A stretch of 64,000 nucleotides of DNA from CAVPFA01 sp963703655 (GTDB taxonomy: Bacteria; Actinomycetota; Acidimicrobiia; Acidimicrobiales; Bog-793): the NCBI GenBank assembly GCA_963703655.1, contig CAVPFA010000005.1:310001-374000 (forward strand). The letters are read 5' to 3'. Both the position numbers and the translations under genes were made by a program. Each line of letters starts with the position of its first letter. Within the stretch, counting starts at the first letter, position 1. The notes below the pieces were generated by a model. That model saw only the letters and a list, made by a program, of their open reading frames with translations, was not told where the DNA came from and made no database searches. Below are positions 62,647-64,000 of the stretch, piece by piece.

Positions 62647-62940
62647 ATGGAGTTTCTCGTGGACATCAAGGTCAGCTGGCCGCCGGACGGAGACGAGGCT
62701 CGTAAGGCTGAGCTGACCGCTCAGGAGGGGGTGCGGGCGAGAGAGCTGGCCGATGCCGGGACTCTGGTCCGGTTGTGGAGAATCCCGGGGTCGTGGGCCA
62801 ACGTCGGGATCTGGCGAGCTCCCGACGCCACGCTTCTGCACGAGGCAATCGCTTCGCTTCCGCTGTACCCGTGGCTCGAGGTGAGCGTCACTCCCCTTGC
62901 GAAGCATCCCAGGGACCCGGGAGAGCCTCCTTCGGGGTGA
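62647..62940 (+). CDS. Muconolactone delta-isomerase-like protein (CatC family)
   Basis: 97 residues from the ATG at 62647 (a GTG at 62641 is also possible). The pattern MEFLVDIKVSWPPDG, ARELADAGTLVRLWRIPGSW, NVGIWRAPDATLLHEAIASL and PLYPWLEVSVTPLAKHP matches the muconolactone isomerase fold, which in catechol degradation shifts a lactone double bond. There is no catA or catB in the window. Here it probably acts on another lactone or is a structural relative. It is the last gene of the dehydrogenase operon. Confidence 0.78.
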   Translation: MEFLVDIKVSWPPDGDEARKAELTAQEGVRARELADAGTLVRLWRIPGSWANVGIWRAPDATLLHEAIASLPLYPWLEVSVTPLAKHPRDPGEPPSG

Positions 62941-63140
62941 GTCTTCGGCCGTGAGCTGGCTGAGTTGGCCGGCTAGGGTTCACGCGAGCTGCTACCGGCT
63001 CGCCCCACACGGCCGGCGTGCCGGCGTGCTCTTCACCGCTCCGCATGACACCTCAGCCCGAGTTCACTTGGCGACGTGGCCACCGGTCGCCTGGTTGAGA
63101 GCTTGGCCGTATCCCGCTGAGCACCTCGTGGTCCGGCGCG
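62941..63140. other. Intergenic region before the right IS copy
   Basis: About 200 nt after the CatC-like gene. I see no gene, tRNA or strong hairpin. The IS insertion lies at its right edge. Confidence 0.4.
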
Positions 63141-63218
63141 GAGGTATGACCTGAAGTTGTGGATCGCCCACCCGTTCGAGGGCGCGGCGTACCTTCCTTC
63201 TTGACCAAAGAAGAAGAG

Positions 63219-63241
63219 CGCCGGAGTTTCGAGCTCCGGCG
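63219..63241 (+). promoter_or_regulatory. Hairpin in the transposase leader, copy 2
   Basis: Same stem as in copy 1 (CGCCGGAG with CTCCGGCG), followed by GAGGAAGGAA and the ATG at 63256. Confidence 0.5.
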
Positions 63242-63255
63242 AGGAAGGAACGCCA

Positions 63256-64000
63256 ATGTTGAGCGTAGTGATCAACGGCGACGCGCGTGAGGACGTTGCG
63301 TCGATGCTGGACGAGATCTGCAGGTACGGAGCGCGCCAGATGCTGGCGGTCGCGCTCGAGGCCGAGGTGGATGACTACGTCGAGAGCCACGCCAGCGTGC
63401 TCGACGACGATGGCCACCGCCTCGTGGTGCGCAACGGACACGCTCGGCGCCGAAGGGTGACGACCTCTGCTGGAGCCATCGAGATCGAGGCACCGCGGGT
63501 CGACGACCGCCGGGTCGACCCCGAGAGCGGGGACAAGATGCGGTTCAAGTCCTCGATCGTGCCTCCGTGGTGTCGAACCTCGCCGAAGGTGAGCGAGGTG
63601 CTGCCGTTGTTGTACCTGCACGGGTTGTCGACCAAGGACTTCGTCCCGGCTCTCGAGGGGTTCTTCGGCTCGGCGGCCGGGCTCTCGGCCTCTGCTATCG
63701 GGCGACTCTGTGTGGCCTGGCAGGGCGAGCACGAGGCGTTCATGAAGCGGTCCCTTGCTGATCGGGACTTCGTCTATGTCTGGGTCGACGGCGTGCACTT
63801 CAACGTTCGTCTCGAAGAGGCCCGCCTGTGCGCTCTTGTCGTGGTGGGAGTTCGCCAGGACGGCCACAAGGAGCTCGTCGCGATCGGAGAGGGACACCGG
63901 GAGTCCGCGGACGCCTGGCAGGCGATGCTTCGCGACCTGCGCCACCGCGGCATGAAAGCCCCGATGGTGGCCGTCGGTGACGGGGCCCTGGGGTTCTGGA
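63256..64000 (+). CDS. IS256-family transposase, 3' partial by window edge
   Basis: 248 residues visible of an expected 422. It matches copy 1, including the first catalytic Asp in WVDGVHFNV and the second in VGDGALGFW at the window edge. One substitution at residue 33 (Ala here, Val in copy 1). The reading frame is intact as far as seen. Confidence 0.93.
   Translation, partial: MLSVVINGDAREDVASMLDEICRYGARQMLAVALEAEVDDYVESHASVLDDDGHRLVVRNGHARRRRVTTSAGAIEIEAPRVDDRRVDPESGDKMRFKSSIVPPWCRTSPKVSEVLPLLYLHGLSTKDFVPALEGFFGSAAGLSASAIGRLCVAWQGEHEAFMKRSLADRDFVYVWVDGVHFNVRLEEARLCALVVVGVRQDGHKELVAIGEGHRESADAWQAMLRDLRHRGMKAPMVAVGDGALGFW

Larger units (their letters stand above)
63141..64000 (+). mobile_element. 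IS256-family insertion sequence, second copy, truncated by window edge
   Basis: Begins with GAGGTATGACC, the same 29-nt end as copy 1 (43274-43302), and is identical to it on reading over the visible 860 nt except one base (63353 C; the opposite base at 43090 gives Val instead of Ala). It is in the opposite orientation. The right end and its direct repeat lie outside the window. The base block to the left is TCCGGCGCG (63132-63140), unlike the 9-nt repeat around copy 1. Confidence 0.9.

Noticed and set aside
62647..62940. Catechol/beta-ketoadipate pathway in the island
   Set aside because: Only the CatC-like gene fits; catA, catB and the downstream pca genes are absent.
41880..64000. Active composite transposon that moved the island as a unit
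   Set aside because: The 9-nt duplication flanks IS copy 1 alone and the right end of copy 2 is outside the window. The island can be called IS-flanked but not a proven transposon.
1..64000. CRISPR array or tRNA/rRNA genes
   Set aside because: No regularly spaced repeats, cloverleaf patterns or rRNA-like stretches were noticed on reading both strands; a dedicated scan could still find a tRNA.

Overview
The window looks like one contig of a high-GC actinobacterium (Actinomycetota). Supporting signs are uniformly GC-rich codons, a Tat-exported solute-binding protein, a bacterial ATP-dependent ligase with a LigD-type polymerase, an F420-type luciferase-like domain, a GDT1-type transporter, and promoters placed so that mRNAs would be leaderless. 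An acid-type S53 peptidase would fit an Acidimicrobiia or Thermoleophilia soil or acidic lineage, but that placement is inference. No rRNA, tRNA or CRISPR array was found.

Layout. (1) 1-9.8 kb: a sugar-acid/organic-acid catabolic cluster. A GntR/FadR regulator faces a quinone-oxidoreductase-like gene and leads a collinear run: family 5 solute-binding protein, VOC protein, hydroxyacyl-CoA dehydrogenase, 2-hydroxyacid dehydrogenase, HpcH/HpaI aldolase and a large lactonase-like protein. It ends in a Phd/VapC pair with a 3'-truncated toxin. (2) 9.7-16.2 kb: small membrane and secreted proteins, a DJ-1/AraC regulator, a two-component system and a Mop protein. (3) 16.3-23.1 kb: a secreted S53 peptidase whose catalytic domain carries an inserted beta-propeller, an AAA+ ATPase next to a type IV pilin, and FtsH. 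(4) 23.2-27.3 kb: a DNA-repair group (5'-3' exonuclease, ATP-dependent ligase, PHP nuclease, LigD-type polymerase). (5) 27.3-41.8 kb: housekeeping and membrane genes, including argF, OsmC, GDT1, a Crp-type regulator, a kinase/luciferase-like fusion, and a large TPP-dependent E1-like enzyme facing an Lrp/AsnC regulator.

(6) 41.9-64 kb: a catabolic island lying between two nearly identical, inverted IS256-family elements; the right one runs off the window. It encodes a LacI regulator, two enolase-superfamily (MR/MLE) enzymes, an L-fucose-isomerase-like protein, a Zn-alcohol dehydrogenase, four short-chain dehydrogenases, a Gfo/Idh/MocA oxidoreductase translationally coupled to a cytochrome P450, a fuconolactonase-like amidohydrolase, a VOC protein, a solute-binding protein without permeases, an unrecognised Cys-containing protein, and a TPP-dependent 2-oxoacid dehydrogenase module (E1-beta, E1-alpha and a free-standing lipoyl domain, no E2/E3) with a muconolactone-isomerase-like protein. 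The likely theme is oxidation of a sugar or sugar-like compound to a lactone, hydrolysis, dehydration to a keto-deoxy acid and oxidative decarboxylation. The substrate is unknown.

Sequence quality. Eight single-base reading-frame breaks occur in seven otherwise well-conserved genes, two of them in ftsH. The pattern fits residual indel errors in a draft assembly better than widespread gene decay. I annotate these as interrupted CDS.
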